A stretch of DNA of 64,000 nt from Rhizophagus irregularis (GCF_026210795.1 NC_089435.1:4402001-4466000), one strand, 5' to 3'. Positions 48,834 through 60,281 are shown, counted from the stretch's first letter. The notes: a model not told the origin generated them from the sequence alone. A program made the numbers and translations.

Positions 48834-51081
48834 GTTTCACCAAAGAACTTTAGTTTGCTAATGCTAATGCTTAATATAAAATATTTTTTTATACCGTTAT
48901 TAATTTGTAAATTTTTTTATTAGATTTTATTAGACATTGTAGAACATTTTTTTTGCAGTAAATTTAGCTTAATTCTAATATTTGATAAAAATGGATTTAT
49001 TTAGCTTTATGTTATATATAGCAAAGCAATAAAATACATTTACCCACGCTATACATGTTTTTCGTCATCTTTCTGAACATGCATGATGCTTTGGCAATCT
49101 TATTAATGCATTGGTATCTTTGAAAGAAATGGTTCATCAAATATATAAAAGTTATGTAAACTGTATGTGTTAACGTGTATTGATTCTCATATTTTTGATC
49201 TTGGCAGAAGATTTGTTCTGATGAAAGTACTGATGAAATCATTGCCAACCAAGAATGCGCGTGAATTGCGTGATTTACAATTATTAGTCACAAAAATTTC
49301 TCCGCGAAATGGTAATATCTATACTGTACAACAAGAAATTATTTTTTACCTGAACTCCTGAAGATCTTGTCCTCAAGACACCATACTTCCTCTACTGTAG
49401 GGCAAGTAGTTGAATCACAGTTAATTGGTTCACACAAAAGTTAGATGCCATGTGCACACGTTGAAGTTGTAAGATCATGGTTATCCTAATAGAAGAGGTG
49501 TATGGATGCTAACCCTTCCTGTAGGGCAAGTAGTTGAATCAAAGTTTAATTGGTTTACACGAAAGTTGGATGCCATGTGCACATGTTGAAATTGTAAGGT
49601 CATGGTTATCCTAATAGGCTGGATACATAGTCTTGATGTTTGGAAGATTTAAGAATTGCCAATCAAAGACTAAGACATATTATTCAAGAAGCTACACAAT
49701 TAACTATTGAAAAACAGGAATTAGAAAATAATATTTCAATTGCAGATAATTGAATTTATTACTTGAGCTTTTTATTCGTATTACATAATATTAATCATTC
49801 GAAACAGAAACTACTTACTAATACATTTACTTCAGATAAGAATTTTATTTACACAAATTTTGCCAAGAAAATTTTTTGATCAGTCCTGGTGTTGGGAAAA
49901 ACTTTATTAATTTTTCAATAATTTCTTTGTTCTCTCTTTTTTAAGAAGTTTGACGCTTAATTTATTTCTATCACTATTGCTAACTATGAGATTCTCACCC
50001 CACACTCTTTTATTATACTAGATTTCCGAAATAAATTTTCCCACACATATCTACAGAATTTTCGTTTATCTATCACTCTCACCCGCAGACAGTATAAAAA
50101 ATTATTTTCCGCAAGAAAACTTCTCTGGGATTAAGTAACTTCGAATCTACAAGCATAAATTCGGGAGATTAGCAACCGATGTAATAAAAAAATAATATTT
50201 CTGATTCACACTTACCACTACGATTCATTTTCACAACATTCCATTCCGCCTTGTATTTAGGAAATTTGTTGATTAGAGCATTAAGTTAGCCAAGCAATAA
50301 ACAACTTTATTATTACTTTGCGGAAAATATGAGTTCGTTTGATTGTTAATATCAATGATTTTAATAATGGTAAGCTTGATTGGTTTGTTTTACTTGTGCA
50401 AGGCGGATAAAAGGATTCATTAACAGGGACATCACCTTTTTATACAATTTGCAGGATCGATCATGGAATACACTTTGGGGAAAAATTATGTTAATATGAT
50501 CACATCACAAAAATCTGATCAACGGACTCTCCTTAATTTAACAATAAAAGAATTTAACGCTATCCACATGTAAAGATCATCAAGGGATTCTTTTACAATA
50601 ATATACGTAATAATTTTGAGAATATGCAAGAAAGTTTTCCTGGATCTTCACTGGCAATCTTATTGCCCAATAATTTGCCAATCCAGATTTCCTAAATTAC
50701 CATGTGTCAATATATATATGTACGCTCGAACAATAAAAAATTAGTATATATGATCTAAAGATTGTTACCAATCGCCACGAGAAAAATATTTTACTACGTC
50801 AGGTCATTTAGCACCCTAAATGTTTTTTATTTGCAATACATTGAGCCCTCCTTTGATGCTACGCATCTGCAGGAGATAACCTATTCTAATGGGGTTTCTT
50901 TTTTTTTGAATTTATGAGAAAAAAGGGCTTTTTTTCTTTAAGGCAAAAAGTTCGAGACGTAGTCCATGATATATGATAATCGTGAATCAGGATCTACCGA
51001 CTAATAATGACTAATAATATTAATGACGTATTACCAAGGTATTACTGCGCGTGATATACCCTTTTCAGAGCAGTAATCCCG
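48834..51081. other. Gene-free region
   Basis: The only structure found is the tandem duplication at 49397-49617. Short open frames at 49012-49361 have no support. Confidence 0.5.
49397..49617. repeat. Two-copy tandem repeat of about 124 bp
   Basis: TGTAGGGCAAGTAGTTGAAT ... CATGGTTATCCTAATAG appears at 49397 and again at 49521 with about 10% differences. Composition is coding-like but the frames are broken. Confidence 0.7.
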
Positions 51082-51196
51082 GCAAAAGTATCATTCTTGA
51101 TAGATATGCAGGAGAATCTTGATATGCATAATATATTTTACAGTAAAGTCTATCAAGAATAATACCTCATGTCTATCAAGAATGATACTTTTGCGT
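51082..51196. repeat. Perfect 22-bp inverted repeat, MITE-like
   Basis: GCAAAAGTATCATTCTTGAT and its exact inverse flank about 70 bp. A partial third copy (CTATCAAGAATAAT) lies inside. Confidence 0.7.
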
Positions 51197-51696
51197 AATC
51201 CCGCACCTGTGGTGTAACCAGACTTTACTATTTTTAGTAACAGAAACCCGTCCAATGTGTGACAATAAGGTGTGACAAATAGAGATCAGACTGCAAAAAA
51301 TTTTCTAAGTCGCTGAGATAAATATAAACAACGCGTTCCTCACGGTCACGTGACATGTGACAATAAACATCACCTCAGTTATACCACGGGTGCGGGATTA
51401 TAGATCCCCTTTTCAATAGCTAAGCCACCCACGTGATTCGAAAAAAGATAGCCCTGATTTACACCCTTAAATAATTGGTTGCTGATGCGGTCAGCGGTCA
51501 GGGACGATGATTTTCTGTGGCAACAAAATATTAATTCCGTCTGCGCTAAAACTGCATACTGTGCATTAAAAAATACATTATTCTGCAAACTTTTTGTTAT
51601 AATATTTATGTATTCTGCATAATTCTGTGAAACTTTATTATAATTTTTCAGTTATATACATGCGCAAAAACATATTCTTACTACAAATAAATGATC

Positions 51697-52032
51697 TCAC
51701 TGTTTTAAACTACTGTTAAAGTAAAGTATATTTAAACTGGATAAAGACTCCATAGATAAATTTTGCCAATTATCATCTAAAATCGAATTATATTTAGAAA
51801 AACTTCTTTCTACACTACAAGAAGAAATTGGTAACCATATATAGTCTAATGCAATTTGGGATAAAAGGGGTAAACTTTCGGCAATATTTAACCAATATTC
51901 ATCTAAAGTTGTCTCCATTAAATTTACATCAATCGTAGATCTACAATAAATTGCCCATTCATCTAATAAATTATTAGATGGATTGTCTAATTCTATAATT
52001 ATACTACAGTATATTGACGTATATCTTTTCAT
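51697..52032 (-). pseudogene. hAT transposase C-terminal fragment
   Basis: About 110 residues ending in the hAT dimerisation signature (IWLPISSCSVERSFSKYNSI, then MESLSSLNILYFN). No RNase H core is found upstream in the same strand, so this is a truncated remnant of a lineage different from the other hAT genes in the window. Confidence 0.7.
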
Positions 52033-52479
52033 GTAATATCACCAAGATGAATGAATTTTGGTTCAAAAATTTGGCATGCATGAAAAAGAGGGTGTCCAGG
52101 ATGAGAAGGAATATGTATTGCAAATTTTTCATATACCACGCTATACTTGTAGCCGAAACCTCTCAAGGGTATGGCCGAATCCGAAAGTCCGAAACTCTAG
52201 TCCGAAACTAATACCGAAATCTGAAACTCTGGCCGAAACTTTATATAAGCCAAAATTAATTTTTAAATTTTATACTATAGGCCAAAACCTAAGAATGCAT
52301 TTGTTTATTTATTTTATTATTCTTATTACTAATTATGATTACATTAATGATATTATTGTTATAATATAAGCTAAAAATTACTAAAAAATAAACTAAAAAT
52401 TATAAAAAATTACTAAAGATTAAAATTCACTATATATAAAATTGCTAAAATATTAAAATTAAAATAAAATCAATAAAAT

Positions 52480-54480
52480 TTAACTCCCATTATCATCATT
52501 CATTTCTTTAGCTATCAATGCCTCAATATCATAATCTTCACGTTCTGGATCCAATACAACAGTTTGTCTCCTTTGACTAACTATTACTTCATCTTCTTCA
52601 GATTCATTTCGTTCCATATTAAAAATATGTGAATCAATATCTATATCTAAAGCAACATTTAGATTATACGTTTTAGACATGTCAATAATTGTATCAATTA
52701 TATTTTCCTCATACAAAAAATCATAATCTCCTTCACCAACTAACTCATCACTAATTTCTATTAAAGTATCTATCATTTTTTCACATAATGAACATTCAGA
52801 AGTATCAACTGCATAATAAGGCAATTCACGCTTTGCATTTGTAATATAATAAGTATGCAATTTACACATACCTTCTACCTGATCTACAGCTAATTTTGTA
52901 CGTCTTTGACCATAAACCCATCCTAAAACTGAAAAGGAATGTTCACAAGAAGCACTGTGTGAAGATACAGGCATACAGCAAAAAGCTGAAGTGCTAAAGC
53001 TTGTAATTCCCATTCCTCCTTAGTATTTTGAGCAGTTTCCTACCAAATGATTGGTGTATCTGATTTATAATTATAATGTTGATTAAATGGTGCTTTATTT
53101 TTCATATATTTTCACATTTGAGAAAGTAGTTTTTCACATGATTCTTGATTATATCCCATATTCTTCCAAATCTGTGCTGCTTTGACAGTAATATTATGGA
53201 TCTTACTTGGATTTATACCATTACCTAAAAAAAAATAAAACAAGAATAAATTTATGATAAATGATTCTAATTATTGATAAATTTTTAAAATAAATAAATC
53301 ACAACTTACTATAATAACGAGGATGCAAAAAAAATGCCAAAAGAAAAAGATCATCAGAAAATTTGTCATACTGTTCATTAAATTTAATCACAATAATTTT
53401 TAAATTCTATATTTTGGTTTAATATACGATAAACTGCATTTGCTAATGACAATAAATGAATATAGCAATCAGCAAATGATGATGTTCTTAATTCTAAACA
53501 TCTTACTGTAACCTTAAGTGGATGAAAAATGGATGTAATAATTTGACAATTTTCATAAAAATTTCGGTTACAAAGAATATCTTTGACCCGATTTTTGATA
53601 TCATTTCCATGTTCTGAAAGAACCTAAATAAATAAAATAAAAAATAATAAATTAAATAATTAATAAATATTATATAATAATTTATTATATAATGTAATAT
53701 ACATATGAACACTTACCCCGCAAAAGCAAACTCAAGTCTTACAATAAAATTAATGCAGTGGACCAGCGCATTTTGTATGACTTTTTAATTCTCCTCCTTT
53801 AATTTGTAAAATTTTAATTGCATCCTTCAGAAATTGATATGGAGCATGAGACATTGCAAAATACTGATGAATCACACCAACTTTCCGAACTGTATCTGCA
53901 ACAAATGTGTGTTCGCATACATCTTTCGTAATTAGATTAATACAATGAGCCATACATCGAATATTAAGAATATGAAAGTATTTTTCACAAAGAATCCTTC
54001 GAGCAACACGTGCATCTGGCGCATTATCTGAAACTACTGCAGCCACTTTTTCAGGATCAATATCATCTACAATTTTAATGATTTCATTGCCAAGAAATGC
54101 GCCAGTATGATGGAAGACATCAGAATAATTCTTTGAACACCATAAATATTCTTTACGCTTCTCAGTAATTAAACAATAATCATAAATTGATTGCCCAGTA
54201 GAATTGGTCCACCCATCAAAAGCAATGGTAAGATTATTTTCTTCCTTAATTATTCTATTAACTTTGAGTGTAATTCTGAATACTTTCTGAATTATAAGGG
54301 TTTCTATTAGGACCCAACGGCTTGGAAGATTATAAATAGTACGTAAAATCTTAATAAATTCGATAAAGAAGGGTGTTCAATAAGAGAAAATGGCAAATTA
54401 CAACATACAAATATTTTTGCCAATGCTTTATTATTTTGATCTTTTTTGACTAGTAGAGTAGGAAAATTTTCATAATGATC
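52480..54480 (-). pseudogene. hAT transposase, disrupted and 5'-truncated
   Basis: Read from 54480 downward: DGWTN near 54215, VVSDNAPDARVA and IRCMAHCINLI at 54035-53920, KGGELKSHTK near 53790, WKNMGY near 53170, and the C-terminal HSASCEHSFSVLGWVYGQRR near 52960-52900 with an acidic tail to 52480. Frames change between blocks: a one-base shift near 52970-52990, and stops near 53120 and 54330. The N-terminal zinc finger is missing; homology ends near 54490 at the palindrome that opens the viral block. Confidence 0.8.
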
Positions 54481-54492
54481 ATCTATACAAGT

Positions 54493-54542
54493 AGTGGGAT
54501 ACCACGCTATAATATAATTATATTATAGCGTGGTATCCCACT
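54493..54542. repeat. Perfect 50-bp palindrome
   Basis: The sequence reads AGTGGGATACCACGCTATAA... and its exact complement back to 54542, with the centre between 54517 and 54518. It lies exactly between the truncated hAT gene and the viral block and shares the word ACCACGCTATAAT with the tandem repeats that follow. Confidence 0.85.
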
Positions 54543-54552
54543 TGGACTAGGT

Positions 54553-54680
54553 TATAGTACCACGCTATAATCTAAATATCATATTATAATCTGAATACCA
54601 CGTTATATTCTAGATACCACACTATAACCTAAATATCATGCTATAATCTAATTACTACAACCTAATTACCACGCTTTAAT
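54553..54680. repeat. Degenerate 19-bp tandem repeats (TACCACGCTATAATCTAAA)
   Basis: Six to seven imperfect units of the same word found in the adjacent palindrome. They could be a terminal or subterminal array of the viral element, or part of the hAT flank. Confidence 0.65.
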
Positions 54681-54689
54681 CTGAGTCGT

Positions 54690-54800
54690 CGGGCTGGTAG
54701 TGTAGTCACTACGTTCCTCCACCTCGGCCTCAACGGCCTCGCAGTACCTACATCCCCCCTCCGTGGGGCAGGTTTACCTGCCACAGTACCATGGTCTGCC
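54690..54800. other. GC-rich segment before the viral genes, unassigned
   Basis: A locally GC-rich stretch (CACCTCGGCCTCAACGGCC, CCCTCCGTGGGGCAGG). It has no tRNA-like fold that could be drawn and no clear frame on either strand. It may be the end of an older gene or a regulatory section of the element. Confidence 0.3.
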
Positions 54801-54859
54801 ACGGTATTTTTCCACTTATTTTTTTTTCTACATTTTTTCTTATATATAACTTACTATGA

Positions 54860-55115
54860 CAACTATGGCAACTATGGCAGACTACTTAAAAATGGAATAA
54901 AAACGTGAATAAAGCTGAAATCAAACAGAATCTCCTGCCATAGTACCTGCCATAGTACGAAAAATCTTATAATAATACTATGGCAGCCTTAGTCAGCCCC
55001 TCAGACTCCAAAACCCGATTCACGCTATGATTACCCTTTATATACTCACCTAGACCCTCCAAGTATGATTCCCTATGTCCTGAACTATGGCACCCGAACT
55101 ATGGCAGCCGAACTA
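54860..55115. repeat. ACTATGGCA iterons upstream of the helicase gene
   Basis: ACTATGGCA occurs five times on the plus strand (about 54864, 54873, 54978, 55083, 55097) and twice inverted (TGCCATAGT, about 54944 and 54953), with variants ACTATGACA and ACTATGACC. Repeated short words in both orientations next to a replication gene resemble origin or regulatory binding sites. Confidence 0.6.
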
Positions 55116-55151
55116 TGACCACTTACCCCCGTCAGAAAAAATATATTCGGC

Positions 55152-55161
55152 AATTGAAGAT
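55152..55161 (+). promoter_or_regulatory. AATTGAAGAT box before the helicase gene
   Basis: It lies about 50 nt before the helicase ATG and matches boxes before five other genes of the block. Confidence 0.5.
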
Positions 55162-55202
55162 TAGGTAACTATAAATTAGTACTCGATTTGATAGAACAAA
55201 AA

Positions 55203-57086
55203 ATGGCCGCTCAAGTTCCAGCAATCTTTAACCCCAACAACCATTTTTTCTACGATGACCTTCTTAAAAAATGTGTAGGTACACACACGAAAGAAAGCGT
55301 CAATCCAGCAATCTTGGCTTCTGTGGCTTTCATCACCACAAAATCCGGCATGTGGATTAGAAAAAAGAAGGCTTACAATGGAAGCATATACTTCGAGTTC
55401 GCCGCAGATCTTAAGGGGATTTCTACTAAGCACAAGGTAATTATTCGGTCAGATACCGGAGAAGACAGTGACGTGACCACATCCACCAAATTAAAGGATT
55501 TTCTTCTCCAAGCATCAATCGCAAAGATCTGTTATACAGATGTAAACTTCATGCCTTATCCCCCAAATGCGCCAAAGTATAATCCTGAATTCTTCAATCT
55601 CTTCCTAGGTTTCAAGGCCCAACCCGCTAAGCGCATCAAACCAAACCTAGTTAATCCAATCATCCGACATGTTCATGAGGTATGGTGTGCAGAGGACAAG
55701 CAATTAACCATATACATCCTCAACTGGCTCGCATTTCTAATTCAAAATCCAGACAAAAAACCCGGTACAGCAATTATCATGCGCAGTCCCCCCAGATGTG
55801 GTAAGAATATCTTAACCGATTTTATCGGAGAACGTATTCTCGGCCGTGAAAATTTCCTCTCCACTACTCGTCTTGAAGATGTAATGGGAAGGTTCAATGC
55901 GGCTGTTCGTGCCAAAAAACTTATCATCCTCAATGAATGCGATATGTCAGGCAAGGAATGGCACGGGGCAAACAACCGACTCAAGAGTTTAATCACCGAG
56001 CCTTACATCTCTATTGAGGAAAAGGGGATAGATGTGAAGGTTATTGATGACTTTGCTGGCTACATGATCATCAGTAATCATGCTATGCCAATCCGCATAG
56101 AAATGGGAGATGAAAGATTTGTAGCTCTCAACGTCTCAGCCAAATATAAGGGCAATAGAGAATACTTCGGTTCTCTCGTAAAAGTATTAGAAAATCCGGA
56201 TACAGCCAGTTCCTTCATGTCCTATCTACTTAGCCGAGACTTAACTGGCTTCAATCCCCGATCTATTCCTGATACTCAAATGAAACGGGAGTTAATTGAA
56301 GCAAGTATCCCGAATCCCCAGCGTTTTATACAATATTACCTTGAAATGATGTGGCCCGACAATTGCGACACACTTGAAATCCCGTGTACAAATTTCTATA
56401 GCACTTACCAGAATTGGTGCAGTGAGAAGGGTGAAAACAAAACACTAAGTGACAATAAATTCGGTATGGAGATTAAACAATTCGCCCCTAAAATGCGTGT
56501 AAGCCGCTCAGGTACCCGAATAAACTATTACATACTAGATAAAGCAAAAATCGTGGAGAATTTTAGTAAAGTAATCCAAGATGTACAAGACGTACAGGAA
56601 GCACCAGTAGAGGGAGTAGAGTTAGTTGCCGAGAAACCCGCTGAGGAAAAACCCGCTGAGGAAAAACCCACTGAGAAAAAACCCGAACCCGCTGAGGAAA
56701 AACCTGCACCTGTAATTCGCAAGACTCCTCCACCGCTTCCACCCAAGCCTGACCACTTAAAAGAACGTCCACAAGAGTTAAGAAAAGAACAACCAGATCC
56801 CGATGAAGATACTAATGAGTCAAACACCGATAAATCTATAGATAACTTCTCAGATTGTTATCTATCTGACGAGGAACCCGACCAAGAAGAACCTATCCCC
56901 GAGCCAGATAACTACGACGTTTTAGATGACTTGCTATCTGACTCAGATTTTACAACTGCGAACCCAGCTCCTGAACAACAACCCGAGTATCCCGCAGAAT
57001 CTTCTGCATCTGTCACTAAGCCTGACCCAGAACCGGCTTCTGAAGAGCAATTTATCCCGAGAACCCGACACAGAACCAGAAGTTGA
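55203..57086 (+). CDS. Superfamily 3 (D5-type) helicase
   Basis: The ATG at 55203 is preferred over an upstream TTG. Residues about 110-140 contain the D5-like stretch FMPYPPNAP ... FFNLFLGF. The SF3 core follows: Walker A RSPPRCGKN (194-202), Walker B LIILNECD (240-247), and motif C MIISNH (288-293). Walker A reads PPRCGKN, lacking the first Gly of GxxxxGK. The enzyme should unwind DNA during element replication, as a hexameric ATPase. No archaeo-eukaryotic primase domain precedes it. From residue 460 the chain becomes Glu/Pro/Lys-rich with EEKP repeats. Reading then ends at TGA 57086, while the next frame continues with the same composition, so the tail appears frameshifted near 57055-57063. 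Confidence 0.88.
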   Translation: MAAQVPAIFNPNNHFFYDDLLKKCVGTHTKESVNPAILASVAFITTKSGMWIRKKKAYNGSIYFEFAADLKGISTKHKVIIRSDTGEDSDVTTSTKLKDFLLQASIAKICYTDVNFMPYPPNAPKYNPEFFNLFLGFKAQPAKRIKPNLVNPIIRHVHEVWCAEDKQLTIYILNWLAFLIQNPDKKPGTAIIMRSPPRCGKNILTDFIGERILGRENFLSTTRLEDVMGRFNAAVRAKKLIILNECDMSGKEWHGANNRLKSLITEPYISIEEKGIDVKVIDDFAGYMIISNHAMPIRIEMGDERFVALNVSAKYKGNREYFGSLVKVLENPDTASSFMSYLLSRDLTGFNPRSIPDTQMKRELIEASIPNPQRFIQYYLEMMWPDNCDTLEIPCTNFYSTYQNWCSEKGENKTLSDNKFGMEIKQFAPKMRVSRSGTRINYYILDKAKIVENFSKVIQDVQDVQEAPVEGVELVAEKPAEEKPAEEKPTEKKPEPAEEKPAPVIRKTPPPLPPKPDHLKERPQELRKEQPDPDEDTNESNTDKSIDNFSDCYLSDEEPDQEEPIPEPDNYDVLDDLLSDSDFTTANPAPEQQPEYPAESSASVTKPDPEPASEEQFIPRTRHRTRS

Positions 57087-57630
57087 CCGGGATCCTGAAC
57101 CAAAGGAAGGCACTCGAGCGCACTGGGCTTGGCAAGAAAGACACCGATGGGATCGCAAACCATGGGTTAAAAATTTAAAGGACCAGGTCTTCAATGATCT
57201 CTACAATACAGGTAAGGAATTATGGGCCAAGTACCAAGACGCGTCAGACGAATATGACTGGGAAATACTCGCGTTTGAAATAGAGGAATGTCCCACAACG
57301 CGTATTGAGGACGAGTACCAGTACTACCTTATGGAGGTAGTAGACCGCTTCAAGGACTGGATTGAATATAATGGATACTTACCTAAAATACCTAGCCGTA
57401 AAGAACTCGCAGATTTAATAAGAATATACAAGGAGAATCGTAATGCCGAGATTATTCCTACCCCCTCTGGTTATGAAACTATGAGGGCAGATAAGGGTAA
57501 AGCGCGAGAGATCCCCGAGGAACGTCCAAAGACTAATATGGAACGTGAATGGGAAGCCGCCAATGGAATCATCGACGAGTTTGATGATGAGTATTTTGAT
57601 GAGGTCCGTGATATGATTGACTCCATTTAA
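57060..57630 (+). CDS. Helicase C-terminal tail in the +1 frame
   Basis: This frame continues the acidic Pro-rich linker (REPDTEPEVDRDPEP) and then a more structured segment with many Trp and Tyr (HWAWQERHRWDRKPW; YQYYLMEVVDRFKDW), ending in an Asp/Glu-rich stretch at 57630. It has no plausible start of its own, so it was probably one protein with the helicase. A programmed +1 shift is possible but no known slippery site is seen. Domain function is unknown. Confidence 0.6.
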
Positions 57631-57656
57631 TAAGATAAGTGACGTGTAATTATCTT

Positions 57657-57667
57657 ATATTTTTTTG
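57657..57667 (+). terminator. T-run after the helicase gene
   Basis: TATATTTTTTT lies about 27 nt after the stop codon and before the next AATTGAA box. Similar T-runs follow four other stops in the block (59631, 60216, 60794, 61311) and a longer one lies at 62401. It may mark transcript ends or belong to the next promoter. Confidence 0.4.
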
Positions 57668-57710
57668 TCCTAAATTATCCTACACTTATTATAAAGAAAA
57701 GCTATATTAC

Positions 57711-57720
57711 AATTGAATAC
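57711..57720 (+). promoter_or_regulatory. AATTGAATAC box before the polymerase gene
   Basis: It lies 27 nt before the ATG and is a variant of the AATTGAAGAT box. Confidence 0.45.
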
Positions 57721-57737
57721 AATTCATAGTATATCAA

Positions 57738-58334
57738 ATGACTCATTCAAAAATTGCACGCGCCTTACCAACACGACCTGACATCAAAGAACTCCAGTTT
57801 TCTGGCGCCCGCTTTTCCAGAGGAGCAATAGCAAGACTCGGTCAGCGACTCCAATCCCAATATCCAAATTGTAAATTCCAGATTTTACTTCCCTATGAAA
57901 ACTGGAAACCCGGTGGTTGGACATCAGGAAACCAACCAGCTAGCCTTTTCTCATTCTTGGATCACTACGACGAAGCACAACTACCGGATGACGCAGACCC
58001 TGATTATTTTGAACGATTCATAATTTATGTGAGAGATGCCCCACCGGTTGCAGGAGGTTGCAACGGGGAGCTAAATGATTGCCTGTATGAATGCCTGAAA
58101 AATATCTACGGCACATTCTCTAAAATGCCAAAGTCAATCGAAAAGCCCGAGTATATCAAAAAGGCATTAGGTCTCAATCGCGATGCTCCCATCCCAGTTT
58201 CATGCATGGACAAGGTTGAACAACTCGCAGGAAGTCTCGCAATTAATATTGTGGGGGACATTACCCGAATCTCTAAGAGTAAGTCCGATAGATGTGTAAC
58301 ACTCATCCTATCAGAAGGCCATTACTCGCGTTAA
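57738..58334 (+). CDS. Family B DNA polymerase, N-terminal part with OTU-like region
   Basis: The 198-residue N-terminal frame contains ELNDCLYECL (near residue 113) and, at its end, VTLILSEGHY. This Asp-x-Cys plus late His-Tyr arrangement is that of OTU-type cysteine proteases. From general knowledge, some Polinton-type polymerases carry such a domain, but this was not checked. The frame stops at 58334, yet the adjacent frame continues smoothly into the polymerase body, so one base appears missing near 58315-58325. The chain probably was one protein of about 630 residues. Confidence 0.65.
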   Translation: MTHSKIARALPTRPDIKELQFSGARFSRGAIARLGQRLQSQYPNCKFQILLPYENWKPGGWTSGNQPASLFSFLDHYDEAQLPDDADPDYFERFIIYVRDAPPVAGGCNGELNDCLYECLKNIYGTFSKMPKSIEKPEYIKKALGLNRDAPIPVSCMDKVEQLAGSLAINIVGDITRISKSKSDRCVTLILSEGHYSR

Positions 58335-59611
58335 ATCCCGGAAGACTCCACCCCAGTAAAATAGATAGAAAGCGTAATTTACCCATCGTATACCATGAAG
58401 ATGGGACCAATAATGTAGTCACAATATACAACGGCAAAACGGTTAAGTCTTGTACAATTGCGCAGTTTCAAAAAACTAAGAATTCCAAGAGTTCCTTTAT
58501 CTCTGTTGAGAAAAACCGTAAAACGGGAATATATGAAACTCTTGAAGAAGCATATCAGAGAATCCACGAGGAGCGGGATGTCTTCTTACAAACTACAAAG
58601 AAGTTCGGTTTAGGAATCGACTTATCATACCATAACTGGTCTTACAAAAGAACGGCTCTCTGGTTATTCGAACGATTAAGTGTAGGGATTCCAGCCAATG
58701 ATCCTCTTGACCCGATAGAAGCAGAGTGGTTAAGTGATGCAATGATGGGAGGATTAATCTGGGCAGATAACGAGTGGAAGGGCTATGGAAGACAGTACGA
58801 CGCAACAAGTTTATACCCGAGTATTCAACAATCGAACGCGAACTTTCCAATCAGACGGGGTAAATTCCAGACACTTAATGACTTTGTTGACCACAGGGGT
58901 TATGCCTTGTATGGATTATTCCGTGCTAGCTCCCAGAGAGCGCCCAAGGGCAAGGTAAGTGGGAATAATATTCTCTTCCGACAGAATAAAAGGGGAATCT
59001 ATACATTCATCGACTTACAACGAGCAAAAAAACTTGGTCTCAATATACAGTTAATACAGGATGGGAAGCCAAATGCATTGATATATGATAGAGAAGCGAG
59101 AATCCCTGGAACTGTAATATTTGGTGAGTATGTACACTTCCTCTTCAAAATTAAAAACCAGGGTGGCGTAGCTGGCCGCGTGGCAAAGCGAGTCCTCAAC
59201 ACATTATGGGGAGCATTATGCCAGAGGAAGCGTAATTACAAGACACTCACCGCAGATCAAACAGACCCATTTACATTTCCAGAGGGCCATACACTCGACT
59301 CTATCATACCAGTAGGATCTGACCAGTGGCGATTCCAGTTCACAAACCCGGGTAATCCCTTCAAAGGTGAGTATCCCAGGATCGCCCCATTCTTATTAGC
59401 ACGTGGTCGTAAAATCACATCTGAGGCAATTCAACCATACAAGGATAAAGTACGACGTATCCATACGGATGGATTTATTTTAGAAGAACAGCCAGATAGC
59501 CCCGCGCTTTTCACTTGTTCAGAGAATGCAGATACGACTCTAAAGACTTTCAAGTTTGAAACCGCGGGATACTGCCATGTGAAAAATGCGAACAAGGTTA
59601 TCTGGACATGA
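58318..59611 (+). CDS. Family B DNA polymerase, catalytic part
   Basis: Motif A is YDATSLYPSIQ (near 58796), motif B is RVLNTLWGALCQR (near 59190), and motif C is RIHTDGF (near 59457), in correct order with normal spacing. The C-terminus (GYCHVKNANKVIW) is of the usual type. These fit the organellar/viral, protein-primed-like PolB group. The first residues lack a real start because the gene is frameshifted from the N-terminal part. The 3'-5' exonuclease motifs could not be recognised with confidence. Expected role: replication of the element's own DNA with the SF3 helicase. Confidence 0.85.
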
Positions 59612-59660
59612 TTGCTAAGAACTGGTAGGTTTATTTTTTACCGACATACCATGATAGCAT

Positions 59661-59670
59661 AATTGAATAA
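59661..59670 (+). promoter_or_regulatory. AATTGAATAA box
   Basis: It lies 44 nt before the ATG of the zinc-finger gene and 21 nt after a T-run. Confidence 0.45.
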
Positions 59671-59704
59671 ACCTATAGAACATGTAATCTTACAAGATAC
59701 CCAA

Positions 59705-60199
59705 ATGCAAAACACCGACGGATTAGGTAGACAAGATGACGAAAGTTTCCACACGTGGGCTAAGCGCATTCAGAATGCTGTGCAATATTATGAGACTTGT
59801 AGTAGAATAGGTTTTCATAGGCGGCTACCTTATCCAAGGTCTCGTCAAGCTGTATATGCTTATATTGTGCACATTAGGAGAATAGTATCACGACTACCAA
59901 ATAGGTGGTACTGTACCTACTGTAAATCTTTTATTGATCGCGGATGGGGAGCCGATGCTTCCATGGATCAAGCGGTACGACTACATTTATATAGTTGCCC
60001 AAAGCATTTTAATTTCGACTATTATACTCATCATGCTGAAATGATCCGGAATGCCTTTAGGAGATATATAGAAAGAAGGAACAATAAAGCGGCTAGGATA
60101 ATCCAGAAAGTCGCTATCCCCTGGTTATATAGACCAGGCTCTCCATTGATGCAAAAGGCCGAGCGACGCTTCTACTGTCTTGCAGTATCCCAAGTGTAA
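59705..60199 (+). CDS. Zinc-finger and IQ-like protein (164 aa)
   Basis: The first in-frame ATG is at 59705. Residues about 83-115 have WYCTYCKSF and HLYSCPKH, a likely C2HC zinc site. The C-terminus has NKAARIIQK followed by WLYRPGSPLM, an IQ-like helix with a Pro-containing tail. The protein is basic and rich in Arg and Tyr. A nucleic-acid-binding role is plausible but unproven. It has the same regulatory spacing as its neighbours. Confidence 0.65.
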   Translation: MQNTDGLGRQDDESFHTWAKRIQNAVQYYETCSRIGFHRRLPYPRSRQAVYAYIVHIRRIVSRLPNRWYCTYCKSFIDRGWGADASMDQAVRLHLYSCPKHFNFDYYTHHAEMIRNAFRRYIERRNNKAARIIQKVAIPWLYRPGSPLMQKAERRFYCLAVSQV

Positions 60200-60243
60200 A
60201 CCCCGAGGTTCATATTTATTTTTTCTCATTCGAATAAACAGGT

Positions 60244-60253
60244 AACTGAAGAT
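60244..60253 (+). promoter_or_regulatory. AACTGAAGAT box
   Basis: It lies 38 nt before the ATG at 60282; one mismatch to AATTGAAGAT. Confidence 0.45.
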
Positions 60254-60281
60254 TTATATTTTTTACAAAGTACAAAGAATC

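Noticed and set aside
54690-54800. tRNA-like GC-rich segment
   Set aside because: No four-arm fold with matching acceptor stem and T-loop word could be drawn.
55188-55202. Upstream TTG start for the helicase
   Set aside because: A good ATG lies 15 nt downstream, and promoter-box spacing fits it.
56528-56827. Minus-strand Ser/Gly-rich frame
   Set aside because: Shadow of the Glu/Pro-rich helicase tail.
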